Assembly: GCF_027943945.1 (NCBI RefSeq)
Contig: NZ_AP027141.1
Coordinates: forward strand, 2,542,001-2,606,000
Reading direction: 5' to 3'
From: Microbacterium terricola
GTDB lineage: Bacteria; Actinomycetota; Actinomycetes; Actinomycetales; Microbacteriaceae
DNA length: 64,000 bases
The translations under genes were made by a program, and so were the position numbers. This document shows, piece after piece, positions 1 to 9,093 of this stretch; position 1 is the first letter of the stretch; the number at the start of each line of letters is the position of its first letter. Under the pieces are notes generated by a model that did not search any database, was not told where the DNA came from, and saw nothing but the letters and a program-made list of their open reading frames with translations.

Positions 1-135
1 CTGGTCGGTGAACAGCCAGGCGAACAGCCCCACCAGCAGGCTGGGGGCGACGAGCATGAGGGCGATGGAGCGCGGGTCGTGCCGCAGCTGCCGCAGCACG
101 CGCGCGGCGGTGGAGAGCGTGCGCATCGGGTTCAT
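1..135 (-). CDS. ABC-2 type transporter permease, N-terminal part (cut by window edge)
   Basis: Only the first 45 codons are inside the window. A short basic cytoplasmic start (MNPMRTLSTAARVLRQLR) is followed by a hydrophobic stretch at about residues 24-42 that looks like the first membrane helix of an ABC-2 family permease. The ATG at 135 overlaps the stop of the upstream ATPase gene (ATGA, 132-135), so the two are translationally coupled. The pair would form an exporter of the DrrAB/daunorubicin-resistance type. The substrate cannot be read from the sequence. The assignment rests on the helix, the coupling and the partner ATPase. Confidence 0.75.
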   Translation of the reverse strand, partial: MNPMRTLSTAARVLRQLRHDPRSIALMLVAPSLLVGLFAWLFTDQ

Positions 136-917
136 CGCTCGCCTCCCCGATGACGTCGAGTGCGACGCGGATGCTGTTCGGCCGCGGTGGAGGGAGCGGC
201 AGCGGGCGCCGCATCGCGTGCGATCAGGGCGAGGAACGCGGCATCCGGGTCCAGTGCGCCGGTGTCGGCGAGCAGCCCCTGCGGCGTCGTGTCGGCGATG
301 ATCCGGCCCGCGCGCATGAGCAGCAGTCGGTCGCACCGGAGCGCCTCGTCCATCACATGGCTCGAGACGATGAGCGTCGCCCCCGCGTCCGCGAGCGCCC
401 GGAACACCGTCCACAGCTCGGCGCGCAGCAGCGGATCGAGGCCGACGGTCGGCTCATCGAGCACGATCAGCTCGGGCGACCCGAGCATCGCCACGGCGAG
501 CGACACCCGGTTCTCCTGTCCCCCACTCAAGGACCCGATCGTCTGACGCGCCTGGTCGGCGAGGCCGACCTGTCCGATCACGCGGTCCACGTCGCTGCGC
601 GGGGCGCCGATCAGCCGGGCGAAGTACTCGAGGTTCTGGCGCACGGTCAGGTCGGCGTAGACCGATGCGGCCTGGGTGTCGTAGGCGACGCTGCGGCGCA
701 GCATCCGGCTCCCCGCCGGATTGCCGAGCACCGACACGGTGCCGCCGGCCACTTTCTGCACGCCGACGATGGAGCGCATCAGGGTGGTCTTGCCGCAGCC
801 GGACGGACCGAGCAGGCCGGTGATCTGGCCGCGCGGGATCGTCACGTCGAGCCCGGCGAACACCTCCGTGCTGCCGCGGCGGACGCGGAGCCCGGCGATC
901 TCGACCGCGTTATTCAT
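132..917 (-). CDS. ABC transporter ATPase, ABC-2 exporter type
   Basis: A 261-residue nucleotide-binding subunit. Walker A (GPSGCGKTT) lies at residues 37-45, the signature LSGGQ near 133, Walker B (LIVLDEP) near 153 and the H-loop in SSHVMDEA. Family: DrrA/CcmA-like ATPases that drive two-component exporters. An ATG at 917 is preferred; a GTG lies directly before it at 920. There is no Shine-Dalgarno sequence, and the promoter places transcription initiation at or next to the start codon, so the mRNA is probably leaderless. An 18-bp perfect palindrome covers the start, consistent with control by the TetR repressor encoded two genes upstream. The substrate may be a drug, lipid or polyketide but is not identifiable. 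Confidence 0.9.
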   Translation of the reverse strand: MNNAVEIAGLRVRRGSTEVFAGLDVTIPRGQITGLLGPSGCGKTTLMRSIVGVQKVAGGTVSVLGNPAGSRMLRRSVAYDTQAASVYADLTVRQNLEYFARLIGAPRSDVDRVIGQVGLADQARQTIGSLSGGQENRVSLAVAMLGSPELIVLDEPTVGLDPLLRAELWTVFRALADAGATLIVSSHVMDEALRCDRLLLMRAGRIIADTTPQGLLADTGALDPDAAFLALIARDAAPAAAPSTAAEQHPRRTRRHRGGER

Positions 918-957
918 CACGTGATGAATTATGCGCCGACGGAGCTCGGGCGGTCAA
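912..957 (-). promoter_or_regulatory. Leaderless promoter with 18-bp palindromic operator
   Basis: On the minus strand TTGACC (957-952), an 18-nt spacer and CATAAT (933-928) form a good sigma70-type promoter. About seven bases after the -10 element come the GTG/ATG start codons of the ATPase. The perfect palindrome ATTCATCACGTGATGAAT occupies 912-929, overlapping the -10 end, the likely transcription start and the start codon. A TetR-type repressor bound here would block polymerase directly. The -35 element lies over the stop region of the DUF4287 gene. Confidence 0.75.
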
Positions 958-1244
958 GCGTTCGGGTTGCTCGCAGCGCCGTCGAGCCAGAGCGTGTCGG
1001 ACTTGTCGCTGTGCGCCGTGCCGGTGCCGACGTGCTTCTGGTCGATCTGCGGACCCTTCGTGATGACGTGCACGAGCGCCATCGCGTGGCCGCGCCCGAG
1101 CCCGTAGTCCTCGGCGAGCCAGGCGACGATCTCGCCGGACTTCGTACCGGGGCCGAAGCCCTTCTCCTCCGCTTTCGCGATGAACTCGCGGGGCGTCAGG
1201 CCGGTCTTGTCTTCGATGTTGTCGAGGTATGCCTGGAATGACAT
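954..1244 (-). CDS. DUF4287 family small protein
   Basis: A 96-residue soluble protein beginning MSFQAYLDNIEDKTGL. The N-terminal two thirds matches the DUF4287 pattern (a helical domain with KTGLTPREF, GEIVAWL and GRGHAMALV blocks) found widely in actinobacteria with no proven function. A purine-rich Shine-Dalgarno sequence precedes the ATG at 1244. It lies between the TetR gene and the exporter on the same strand with gaps of 21 and 36 bases, so it is probably cotranscribed with tetR. Any role in the exporter module is inference from position only. Confidence 0.75.
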   Translation of the reverse strand: MSFQAYLDNIEDKTGLTPREFIAKAEEKGFGPGTKSGEIVAWLAEDYGLGRGHAMALVHVITKGPQIDQKHVGTGTAHSDKSDTLWLDGAASNPNA

Positions 1245-1265
1245 GGTTTCTCCTGTGGGTGGTGC

Positions 1266-1874
1266 CTACTCGGTGAGGTAGCGCTGCACGGTGGGCGCGA
1301 CGCGTGCGACGAGGTCATCGACCGAGGCACTGGCCACGGCCGGGAGCTTCAGCAGGTAGCGCGCGACGATCAGCCCGGCGACCTGCGAGGCGACGAGCCC
1401 CGCGCGCAGCTCGGCATCGGGCGTGCCGATCGACGCCGCGATGCGTCCGAGCAGCTCGCGCGCGAGGAAGCCGGAGAGCAGCGGCGTCGCGAGCTTGTTG
1501 CCGAGCGCCGAGCGCATCAGCACGACGCCGCGCTTGCGGACATCTGGCCGCTCCCACTGCTCGAGGAGGTAGCGGACGATGCGCTCGCCGAGACCGTCGA
1601 GCGGCCCGTCGAGCAGCAGGGGCACCTGCACGTCCGGGCGGATCGGCGAGCCGATCGTCTCGGCGAACAGATCGGCCTTCGTGCCGAAGTAGTGGTGCAC
1701 GAGCGCGGAGTCGACGCCCGCGCGCGCGGCGATGCCGCGGACGGTGGCGCCGTCGTAGCCGAGCTCGCCGAACTCGTCGACCGCGGCGGTCAGAATGCGC
1801 TCGCGTGAGCCGGACTCCCCCGCCCGCGGGCGGCCGCGGCCCCGCTTCGGGGTCGGCACGGCGAACTCGGGCAT
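1266..1874 (-). CDS. TetR family transcriptional regulator
   Basis: A 202-residue protein. A basic leader containing GRGRPRAG is followed by the TetR helix-turn-helix domain at about residues 27-75, with TVRGIAARAGVDSALVHHYF as the recognition region. The C-terminal ligand-binding domain is all-helical. The ATG at 1874 is chosen because coding character ends there; the open frame continues upstream only through repeat DNA. It is probably the repressor of the exporter downstream, acting at the 912-929 palindrome, but that pairing is inferred from proximity and site type. Confidence 0.88.
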   Translation of the reverse strand: MPEFAVPTPKRGRGRPRAGESGSRERILTAAVDEFGELGYDGATVRGIAARAGVDSALVHHYFGTKADLFAETIGSPIRPDVQVPLLLDGPLDGLGERIVRYLLEQWERPDVRKRGVVLMRSALGNKLATPLLSGFLARELLGRIAASIGTPDAELRAGLVASQVAGLIVARYLLKLPAVASASVDDLVARVAPTVQRYLTE

Positions 1875-1932
1875 GGCGCTCAGCCTAGGGCGCGCGTCCG
1901 ACGCGGGGCACCCTCGGGCCCGGGGTGGTTCC

Positions 1933-1984
1933 GGTGACGGTTGCTGCCGCATCTTGCTGTCGCAGCGACCACAACTGACACCTC
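1933..1984 (+). repeat. REP-like palindromic repeat, copy A
   Basis: A 52-bp element that starts GGTGACGGTTG and ends CAACTGACACCTC, so its ends are imperfect inverted repeats. It is 49/52 identical to copy B at 2016-2067 and lies in the same orientation. It falls in the gap between tetR and the AbiEi/DUF559-like gene. Confidence 0.75.
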
Positions 1985-2015
1985 GCGGGCCATCCCTGTG
2001 ACCCTGAGGCGATTC

Positions 2016-2067
2016 GGTGACAGTTGGTGCCGCATCCTGCTGTCGCAGCGACCACAACTGACACCTC
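2016..2067 (+). repeat. REP-like palindromic repeat, copy B
   Basis: A 52-bp element, GGTGACAGTTGGTGCCGC at the left end and CAACTGACACCTC at the right. The left and right arms match as inverted repeats over about 11 bases with one mismatch. Its pairing with copy A, 31 bases away, mirrors the downstream pair C and D. Confidence 0.75.
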
Positions 2068-2158
2068 GCAGGCCCTCCCCAGACATGGTGGCGCCCAGAT
2101 TGTCCACGGATGCTGTCGCCGCCCAAGTCCTGAGAGTGGCGAGGTGCACAGTGGGCCG

Positions 2159-3136
2159 ATGTCGCCCCACGCCCGCCGGCTGCCCGCAGAGCTCGCGGTG
2201 GCCTTCACCCGCAGTCAAGCGCTCGAGCGCGGAGTGACGCCCAGGCGTCTGCGAGCCCGCGATCTCGAGACTCCGTTCCGCGGGGTGCGACTCCGACCTG
2301 AACCACCGGGCCAGCCCCCGGACGGGCCGCTCGCGCTCGATCGGCTCTCGCGCGCGAGGCTGATGCGCCGGGCACGTGCGTACGGCCTGATCATGTCGAC
2401 GGAGTCCTTCTTCATCGGGCGCACAGCTGCAGTGATCCTCGGCGCGCCCCTCGAACACACTGGTGACCTCGACGTCGGGGTGTTCGCGCCGGCTCGCGCG
2501 CCTCGCCGCAGGGGCATCCGCGCGATGAAGCTCGCCCGCGGTCTCGCCGCAGTCCTGTCACACGACGGGCTGCGGGTCACCTCGCCCGCGACGACGTGGG
2601 CGATGCTCGCCGGCGAGCTCAGCATCCGTCAACTCGTGCACATCGGCGACGCATTCGTGCGCGTGCCGCGCGACGGCCGCGGCCACCATCAGCCGGCGAT
2701 GGCGCTCACGACGATCGAACTCCTCCGGCGGGCGGCGCTCGCTCCTCGTCGACGCGAGAGGGCCAAGCTCCTCGCTGCGCTCGCGCTGGTGCGGGTGGGG
2801 AGCGCCTCCCCCCTCGAGTCCGACTTCCGCATCGACGCAGCGCGCGCGGGGCTGCCCGAGCCCGAGCTGGATGTCGAGATCTTCGCCGACCACGGCCGCC
2901 GCATCGGCATCAGCGAGGTCGTGTTCCCTCGTTTCCGAACCGTGGTCGAGATCGAAGGCGACCACCACCGCACGAGTCGCGCGCAGTGGCACCGGGACAT
3001 CGAGAAGTACGCGGCGTATGGGGCGGAGGGGTGGGAAGTGGTGCGCCTCACGTCCGAGCACATCAGGGGCCAGCACCCGCTGGCGGTGGGGATGGTTTGG
3101 GCGGTGCTCCTCCGCCACGGGTGGCAGCCGGAATGA
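2159..3136 (+). CDS. Putative AbiEi-type N-terminal domain plus DUF559/Vsr-like nuclease
   Basis: A 325-residue protein. Residues 1-50 (LAVAFTRSQALERGVTPRRL, then FRGVRL) resemble the winged-helix AbiEi_4 antitoxin domain. The C-terminal block near 255-325 has the DUF559/Vsr-like endonuclease pattern: VVEIEGDHHRTSRAQWHRDI, then YGAEGWEVVRLTSEHI. The acidic residues and the His of this PD-(D/E)XK-type fold are therefore visible. Such proteins are common and multicopy in actinobacteria, with no settled function. There is no toxin partner next to it. It is flanked by two palindromic repeats on each side, and the downstream repeat begins inside its stop codon. Start ATG 2159 is moderately certain. 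Confidence 0.7.
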   Translation: MSPHARRLPAELAVAFTRSQALERGVTPRRLRARDLETPFRGVRLRPEPPGQPPDGPLALDRLSRARLMRRARAYGLIMSTESFFIGRTAAVILGAPLEHTGDLDVGVFAPARAPRRRGIRAMKLARGLAAVLSHDGLRVTSPATTWAMLAGELSIRQLVHIGDAFVRVPRDGRGHHQPAMALTTIELLRRAALAPRRRERAKLLAALALVRVGSASPLESDFRIDAARAGLPEPELDVEIFADHGRRIGISEVVFPRFRTVVEIEGDHHRTSRAQWHRDIEKYAAYGAEGWEVVRLTSEHIRGQHPLAVGMVWAVLLRHGWQPE

Positions 3137-3188
3137 GGTGTCAGCTCGTGCCGCACCGCCGGCATCCAGCGACCACACCTGCCACCTC
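3135..3188 (+). repeat. REP-like palindromic repeat, copy C
   Basis: A 54-bp element beginning GAGGTGTCAGCTCGTGCCGC and ending CTGCCACCTC. Its first bases overlap the TGA stop (3134-3136) of the nuclease-like gene. It is nearly identical to copy D and clearly related to copies A and B, sharing the CATCCAGCGACCACA-type core. Confidence 0.75.
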
Positions 3189-3217
3189 ACGCCCGCTGCA
3201 TCCCCGCGTCCCCCCGT

Positions 3218-3271
3218 GAGGTGTCAGCTCGTGCCGCAACGCCCGCATCCAGCGACCACAACTGCCACCTC
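3218..3271 (+). repeat. REP-like palindromic repeat, copy D
   Basis: A 54-bp element in the same orientation as copy C and 29 bases from it, differing at only about three positions. It ends 18 bases before the sdaA stop codon, so the pair sits between two convergent genes and could also act in transcription termination. Confidence 0.75.
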
Positions 3272-3289
3272 AACGGGGATCCTGCCCGC

Positions 3290-4783
<1,494 letters not shown>

Positions 4784-4879
4784 GCCCCCAGGCTACGCCC
4801 CCCGGAGCAGATCGCATCGCCACAGCGCGCCGACATGGGCGTCCTGCCGCTCAGACCGATCGACCTCTGTGCGGTCTGC

Positions 4880-5245
4880 TCACGCACGCTGGAACGCGAT
4901 CAGCCCCACCGTGTTGCCCTCGGAGTCGCGGATGAACGCCTGCCACTCCTCGTGGCCACCTGGGCCGAGCGCGTCGCCGTCGTGCGTGAAGATCACGTGC
5001 GGCGCGCTGAGCACCTCGGCGCGGCCGTCGAGCCGCTCGAGCACCTCGTGCACGTTGTCGACATGGAGGTAGATCAGGGCGGACGGCGCATTGCGGTCGA
5101 GCAGGAGCCGCACCCCGTCGAGATCGAAGAACAGGAGTCCGGGCGGATCGAACCGCGCAGTCGACCGCGCCCCGAGGAGTTCGCTGTAGAACGCCTCCGC
5201 ACGATCGAGATCGTCGGCGTGCTGCGCCACCTGCACGAGTCGCAT
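4880..5245 (-). CDS. VOC (glyoxalase/bleomycin resistance) family protein
   Basis: A 121-residue protein with one vicinal-oxygen-chelate repeat pair: MRLVQVAQHADDLDRAEAFYSEL at the start, LLFFDLDGVRLLL in the middle and AFIRDSEGNTVGLI at the end. His, Glu and aromatic residues sit at the usual metal-binding positions. Members include lyases, dioxygenases and resistance proteins, so the substrate is unknown. It begins three bases after the stop of the small acidic protein gene upstream, which suggests one transcript. Confidence 0.85.
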   Translation of the reverse strand: MRLVQVAQHADDLDRAEAFYSELLGARSTARFDPPGLLFFDLDGVRLLLDRNAPSALIYLHVDNVHEVLERLDGRAEVLSAPHVIFTHDGDALGPGGHEEWQAFIRDSEGNTVGLIAFQRA

Positions 5246-5248
5246 CGC

Positions 5249-5446
5249 CTAGCGGGTTCCTTCCGCTTCCGCGGGGTCGCCCTGGTCGCCCGGATCCTCG
5301 GGGTCGGGCGACGCAGGGCTGCCTTCGATGCTCTCGAGCGAGTTCGGGACCGTGAGGTCCTCGTCGTCCACGACCTCGGGCGCTGCGGGTGGTTCGGCGT
5401 CCTGGTCGAGGACGCCCCGGTCGCCTGTGGAGTCTGTGCCGGTCAT
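5249..5446 (-). CDS. Small acidic proline-rich hypothetical protein
   Basis: A 65-residue protein, strongly acidic and rich in Pro, Asp and Glu, with no hydrophobic core. It is predicted to be disordered. AAAGGATC stands at a good distance before the ATG at 5446, which supports translation. It lies immediately upstream of the VOC gene. I do not recognise a family. Confidence 0.6.
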   Translation of the reverse strand: MTGTDSTGDRGVLDQDAEPPAAPEVVDDEDLTVPNSLESIEGSPASPDPEDPGDQGDPAEAEGTR

Positions 5447-5563
5447 GAGGGATCCTTTCGCATGACTTCACCGTCTCACCGGGGACGCGAGCGGGGAAGG
5501 GGATTGACGGGCGACCGGCACGCCTCCACCCGGGCCGGCCCCGACCGCCGCCCGCAGTAGCCG

Positions 5564-7261
5564 CTATTTCTCGGCGCGGGTCTCGCCTGGACTGTTCCGC
5601 GTCACCGAAGGGCGTGGGCCCACCACGATCCGCGCGACTTCTTCCCTTCGCGGATGCCGCTCGTCGCCGTTTTCGACCACGCCCTTGTGCCAGGTCAACT
5701 CGAGGCCGTCAGGTGTGTCCCGCAGCACCGAGAGATTGTTGTCGAACCACGGCCCCTTGGTCGTCGTCCACTGGAATGGCGGATCGGGCACTTTCGCCGA
5801 GCGGGCGACGACGGCACCGACCGGACGCGCCAGGCCGTACGACATCACGACCGAGAACCAGCGCATCAGGATCGGCAGCGGATTGCGCACCGGAGAGCAC
5901 ACCGCTTGCACGATCCTGCCCCCGCCGGACCGCTCGACCTCGGCGACGTAGGAGAAGTGCACGTCGCCGGAGAGGACCACCATCGAGTCGGGCGCGGTGC
6001 CCCGGCCTCCGTCGGCGATCTCCGTCAGGACACTCGCCAGCGACTGGAAGCTGCCCTGCCAGGCGGCCCAGTGCTCGAGATCCACCATCTGCCGCAGGCG
6101 TTCGCCGATCCGGGCAGCGAAACGCCCCCAGGCGCCCTGCGAGATCGCTTCGTCCCAGGACTCGACGTGATGCAGCCCGATAGGCAGCAGGAACGGCAGC
6201 GAGGTCGCGACGAGCAGATGTCGGAAGCCGCCCTGCAGGCGCTCGTCCAGCCACTCCCACTCCGTCGAATCGACCAGCGCTCGGGCCGTGGGCGTGAGGT
6301 CACGAGCTGCCCGGGAGTCGACGACCACCAGACGGATGTCGCCGAAGTCGCGGCAGTAGCTGAAACGGTACGTGCGCGGCTCGCGGTCCACCCGATCCGC
6401 GAAGGCGTCCAATGCATCGGTGATGTCCAGCTCACCGGGACCGGAGTGTGCGCTGATCTGCTGCCAGATCTCGTCGTCTGCGCGTTGTGCGGGAGAGAGG
6501 TTGCCCAGGTGCTGGTAAACCCAGTAGGAGGCCAGCCCGGCGACGATGCGGTCGTGCCACCACGACGTCGCCTCCATCTGCCTCTTCCAGTCCAGGGACG
6601 CATTCCAGTCGTCGCGGACGTCGTGGTCGTCGAAGATCATGGCGCTGGGTACGGTCGACAGCAGCCATCGGTTGGCATCATCCGACCAGGCGAGCTGATA
6701 CAGGTGCGCGTACTCCTCGAAGTCCTTGAGCTCTTTGCCGGGAGGCTCGCGAATGTCGCGGCGATCGCGGATGAACTCCTGCATGGCCTCGGTGGTCATG
6801 TCGGCGTATACCTGGTCGCCCAGGAGCAGCATGAGATCCGGCCGAAGCGACGCATCCTCGCCCAAGGCCAGAGCGAACGTCCGCATCGCGTCGACGCCGT
6901 GTGTGCGATTGCCGGTGGCGTCGTGGTCCACGCTCGTGCGACACGATCCCCACGCCATCCGCAGAGGCTGCTCAGGTGCTCGCGTGGCGATGACGGGAGC
7001 CGGCAGCGGCGAGCCCGGCCGCGGCCACACCCGATCCCCGTCGAGACGAACCTCATAGGGCGCCACCGACCCCGGTGCGAGATCGTCAAGCTCGACGAGG
7101 GCGTAGTGATGTCCATGCACCGCGAACGTCCGCGCACTCCACTCGCGCTCGCCCACGCTCACACTGACGGCAGCGTCGCCCGCGGTCTCGACCCAGACTG
7201 TGGCGCAGGTCTCTGCGGTGTAGCGGAGCATCGGTCCGAGGAGGAGAGAGGAGGACCCCAT
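5564..7261 (-). CDS. PhoD-like alkaline phosphatase/phosphodiesterase family protein
   Basis: A 565-residue metallophosphoesterase of the PhoD type. Residues 1-95 form the N-terminal beta domain (LGPMLRYTAETCATVWVET). The catalytic domain has WGSCRTS, LLGDQVYAD, FDDHDVRDDWN and LSGDVHFSY, which carry the expected Asp, His and Asn metal ligands. Classical PhoD is Tat-exported, but no twin-arginine signal is visible here, so this is more likely a cytoplasmic PhoD-like protein. ATG 7261 fits the domain start; an in-frame TTG at 7330 would add 23 residues without similarity. Confidence 0.88.
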   Translation of the reverse strand: MGSSSLLLGPMLRYTAETCATVWVETAGDAAVSVSVGEREWSARTFAVHGHHYALVELDDLAPGSVAPYEVRLDGDRVWPRPGSPLPAPVIATRAPEQPLRMAWGSCRTSVDHDATGNRTHGVDAMRTFALALGEDASLRPDLMLLLGDQVYADMTTEAMQEFIRDRRDIREPPGKELKDFEEYAHLYQLAWSDDANRWLLSTVPSAMIFDDHDVRDDWNASLDWKRQMEATSWWHDRIVAGLASYWVYQHLGNLSPAQRADDEIWQQISAHSGPGELDITDALDAFADRVDREPRTYRFSYCRDFGDIRLVVVDSRAARDLTPTARALVDSTEWEWLDERLQGGFRHLLVATSLPFLLPIGLHHVESWDEAISQGAWGRFAARIGERLRQMVDLEHWAAWQGSFQSLASVLTEIADGGRGTAPDSMVVLSGDVHFSYVAEVERSGGGRIVQAVCSPVRNPLPILMRWFSVVMSYGLARPVGAVVARSAKVPDPPFQWTTTKGPWFDNNLSVLRDTPDGLELTWHKGVVENGDERHPRREEVARIVVGPRPSVTRNSPGETRAEK

Positions 7262-7398
7262 GATTCCAGGTCTAGCGGTCCTCGCCGGCACGCGCCACAG
7301 GTTGACGGGGAACCGCCGGTGTGCGGTCAACCGCTCGAGGCCGGAATCACCCTCTACGTCGCTCAGTGCGCGAGCACAAGGGTCCGGAGACGAAAAAA

Positions 7399-7419
7399 GG
7401 GCCGATGATCGGCCCTTTT
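7399..7419 (-). terminator. Rho-independent terminator of tRNA-Arg
   Basis: GGGCCGAT (7399-7406) and ATCGGCCC (7408-7415) form a tight stem. On the minus strand it is followed by six T residues (7398-7393), a canonical terminator about 28 bases after the tRNA 3' end. Four T residues on the plus strand make it usable in both directions. Confidence 0.9.
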
Positions 7420-7443
7420 CCCATTTACTGTCTCAACACAGTG

Positions 7444-7516
7444 TGCGCCCGAAGAGACTCGAACTCCCAACCTTCTGATCCGTAGTCAGATGCTCTATCC
7501 ATTGAGCTACGGGCGC
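7444..7516 (-). tRNA. tRNA-Arg, anticodon ACG
   Basis: The minus strand folds as a complete tRNA of 73 bases. The acceptor stem is GCGCCCG/CGGGCGC with discriminator A, the D-arm contains AGCTCAATGGATAGAGC, the anticodon loop is CTACGGA with anticodon ACG, and the T-arm is GGTTGGGAGTTCGAGTC. The CCA end is not encoded. A terminator follows directly. No integrase or truncated tRNA copy lies nearby. Confidence 0.97.
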
Positions 7517-7562
7517 AAGTGCCGGCGCACGAAACGGCGCGCGGGCACTCGACGAGAATACC

Positions 7563-8150
7563 CTACGACCGGCCGGGGCGCGAATCGACGGCGGCCCCAC
7601 CGCGCGCTGCGGCGACGTGACGGCGATGCGCCGCGAGCCGGGGAAGGTCCACCAGCACGAGCGCCTGCATGCGCGCGGCGCGCATCTGCCCGTAGTCGTC
7701 CTCGAGGTCGGGGCGGGCGGCCTCCGCCTGCAGCCGGCGCTGCAGATTCGCTTCGACGTCGCCCCATGCGGCGTCCCGCGACTGCTCGACGAGATCGTTC
7801 ACGGCATCCTCGTCGGCCGCCTGCTCGCGCAGCGCCTTCGCGACGCCGAGATACTGCCGCCGACGGCGGCGCAGGTTGGACATGTCGCGGTCGCGGTAGT
7901 CGTGCGTGCCGTCCGGGTCGGTGTGCTTGCCCCACGCCCGCTTGCGCAGGCGCTGCGCCAGCTCGGCGGCCTGCTCCTGCTCCGCGGCGAGCGCCTCCAG
8001 GGTCTCGATCGCGAAAGCCGCGAACCGCTCGACATCGAACGGCGCATCACGCGCGATCGTCTCGACGAGGATGTGGTTGCGCACGGCGAGACGCGCGGCA
8101 GCGGACGCGATCGAGACACCCTCGGCGATGGCATCCGAGGTTCTTCCCAT
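7563..8150 (-). CDS. Conserved actinobacterial helical protein, function unknown
   Basis: A 195-residue soluble protein, almost entirely helical, with heptad-like segments around residues 40-75 (FAIETLEALAAEQEQAAELAQRLRKRAWG) and 115-150. The central DPDGTHDYRDRDMSNLRRRRRQYLGVA is basic. I do not recognise a domain of known function. It may be a coiled-coil nucleic-acid-associated protein, but that is speculation. It is transcribed towards the tRNA and diverges from the SDR gene, whose start lies 92 bases away. Confidence 0.65.
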   Translation of the reverse strand: MGRTSDAIAEGVSIASAAARLAVRNHILVETIARDAPFDVERFAAFAIETLEALAAEQEQAAELAQRLRKRAWGKHTDPDGTHDYRDRDMSNLRRRRRQYLGVAKALREQAADEDAVNDLVEQSRDAAWGDVEANLQRRLQAEAARPDLEDDYGQMRAARMQALVLVDLPRLAAHRRHVAAARGGAAVDSRPGRS

Positions 8151-8242
8151 GCACCCACCTCCCCTTCCACGAGGTTAGCGTCAGCGGACCCCTCGCGAGT
8201 CCGTCAGAATCTATGGAGCACCCGATCTCCGGAAGGACCCCC

Positions 8243-9091
8243 ATGGCCAGGATGCTGCGCCTCGACGTCGACGGCGCCACGAGCGTCATCACCGGCGCCG
8301 CCAGCGGCATGGGCGCCGACGTCGCCCGTCAGCTCGCGGCGCGCGGCGCGCGCATCGCCCTGCTCGACCGCAACGCGGAAGGGCTCGCGGCGGTGGCCGC
8401 GACGCTGCCGGGCACCGGTCACACGGTGCACGTGGTCGACCTCACGGACGATGCCGCCGTGCGGGCGATCGCGGCGGAGGTCGCCGCATCCCACCCGCGC
8501 GTGCAGACCCTCATCACGTGCGCCGGCTCCTCCATGCTGGGCGACATCGACCAGCTCACGATGGAGGAGATGCGCTGGCTGATGGACGTGAACCTGTGGG
8601 GCACCGTCAACATCACCCAGGCTCTGCTGCCCGCGCTGCGCGAGCAGCCTGCCGCGCACATCACCCACCTGGTGTCGATCTACGGCCTGGCCGCCCCGGC
8701 CGGTCGCATCCCGTACGCGATGAGCAAGTACGCGGTGCGCGGGTTCACCGAGGCGCTGCGCAACGAGCTGTCGGGCTCGACGGTGAGCGTGGGCGCGATC
8801 TACCCCGCGGGTGTCAAGACCGGCATCATCCTGCACGGACGCTTCGCCGCCGCGATCGATCCGGCCGTCGCCGACCGGGCCGCCCAGGCGCAGGCGCGGA
8901 TGTACCACACCGAGCCCGCGGACGCCGCGCGGCGGATCGTCGACGCGACCATCGCCCGGAAGCCCCGCACGATGGTCGGCCGCGAAGCGCGGCTGGTGGA
9001 CGTGCTCGCACGGGTGCTGCCGACCCGCTACTGGGCCTTCATGCGCCGCCCGCTGCGGGAGGCGATCGACACGACGACGCCGGTGCGCTGA
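8243..9091 (+). CDS. Short-chain dehydrogenase/reductase
   Basis: A 282-residue classical SDR. The nucleotide-binding motif TGAASGMG is near residue 15, the NAG-equivalent TCAGSS near 92, the catalytic Ser in LVSIYG near 140 and YAMSK near 155. GGAAGGA (8231-8237) is well spaced from the ATG at 8243, so this start is preferred over the in-frame ATG at 8213. The C-terminal extension past residue 240 is typical of fatty-aldehyde or steroid-type SDRs of about 280 residues. The substrate is unknown. It is convergent with the YdeI-like gene, separated by two bases. Confidence 0.88.
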   Translation: MARMLRLDVDGATSVITGAASGMGADVARQLAARGARIALLDRNAEGLAAVAATLPGTGHTVHVVDLTDDAAVRAIAAEVAASHPRVQTLITCAGSSMLGDIDQLTMEEMRWLMDVNLWGTVNITQALLPALREQPAAHITHLVSIYGLAAPAGRIPYAMSKYAVRGFTEALRNELSGSTVSVGAIYPAGVKTGIILHGRFAAAIDPAVADRAAQAQARMYHTEPADAARRIVDATIARKPRTMVGREARLVDVLARVLPTRYWAFMRRPLREAIDTTTPVR

Positions 9092-9093
9092 AC

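Noticed and set aside
2159..3136. A complete AbiEi/AbiEii type IV toxin-antitoxin pair
   Set aside because: No nucleotidyltransferase toxin (AbiEii) is encoded next to it on either strand; the next genes are tetR and sdaA.
1933..3271. The repeats A-D as a CRISPR array
   Set aside because: Only two units occur on each side. The elements have palindromic ends and conserved centres, and no cas genes are present.
4784..4879. A riboswitch (for example glycine) upstream of sdaA
   Set aside because: The 96 bases before sdaA show no recognisable aptamer core and only weak folding potential.
7444..7516. tRNA-Arg as an integration site for a mobile element
   Set aside because: There is no integrase, no duplicated tRNA 3' end and no break in gene style on either side.
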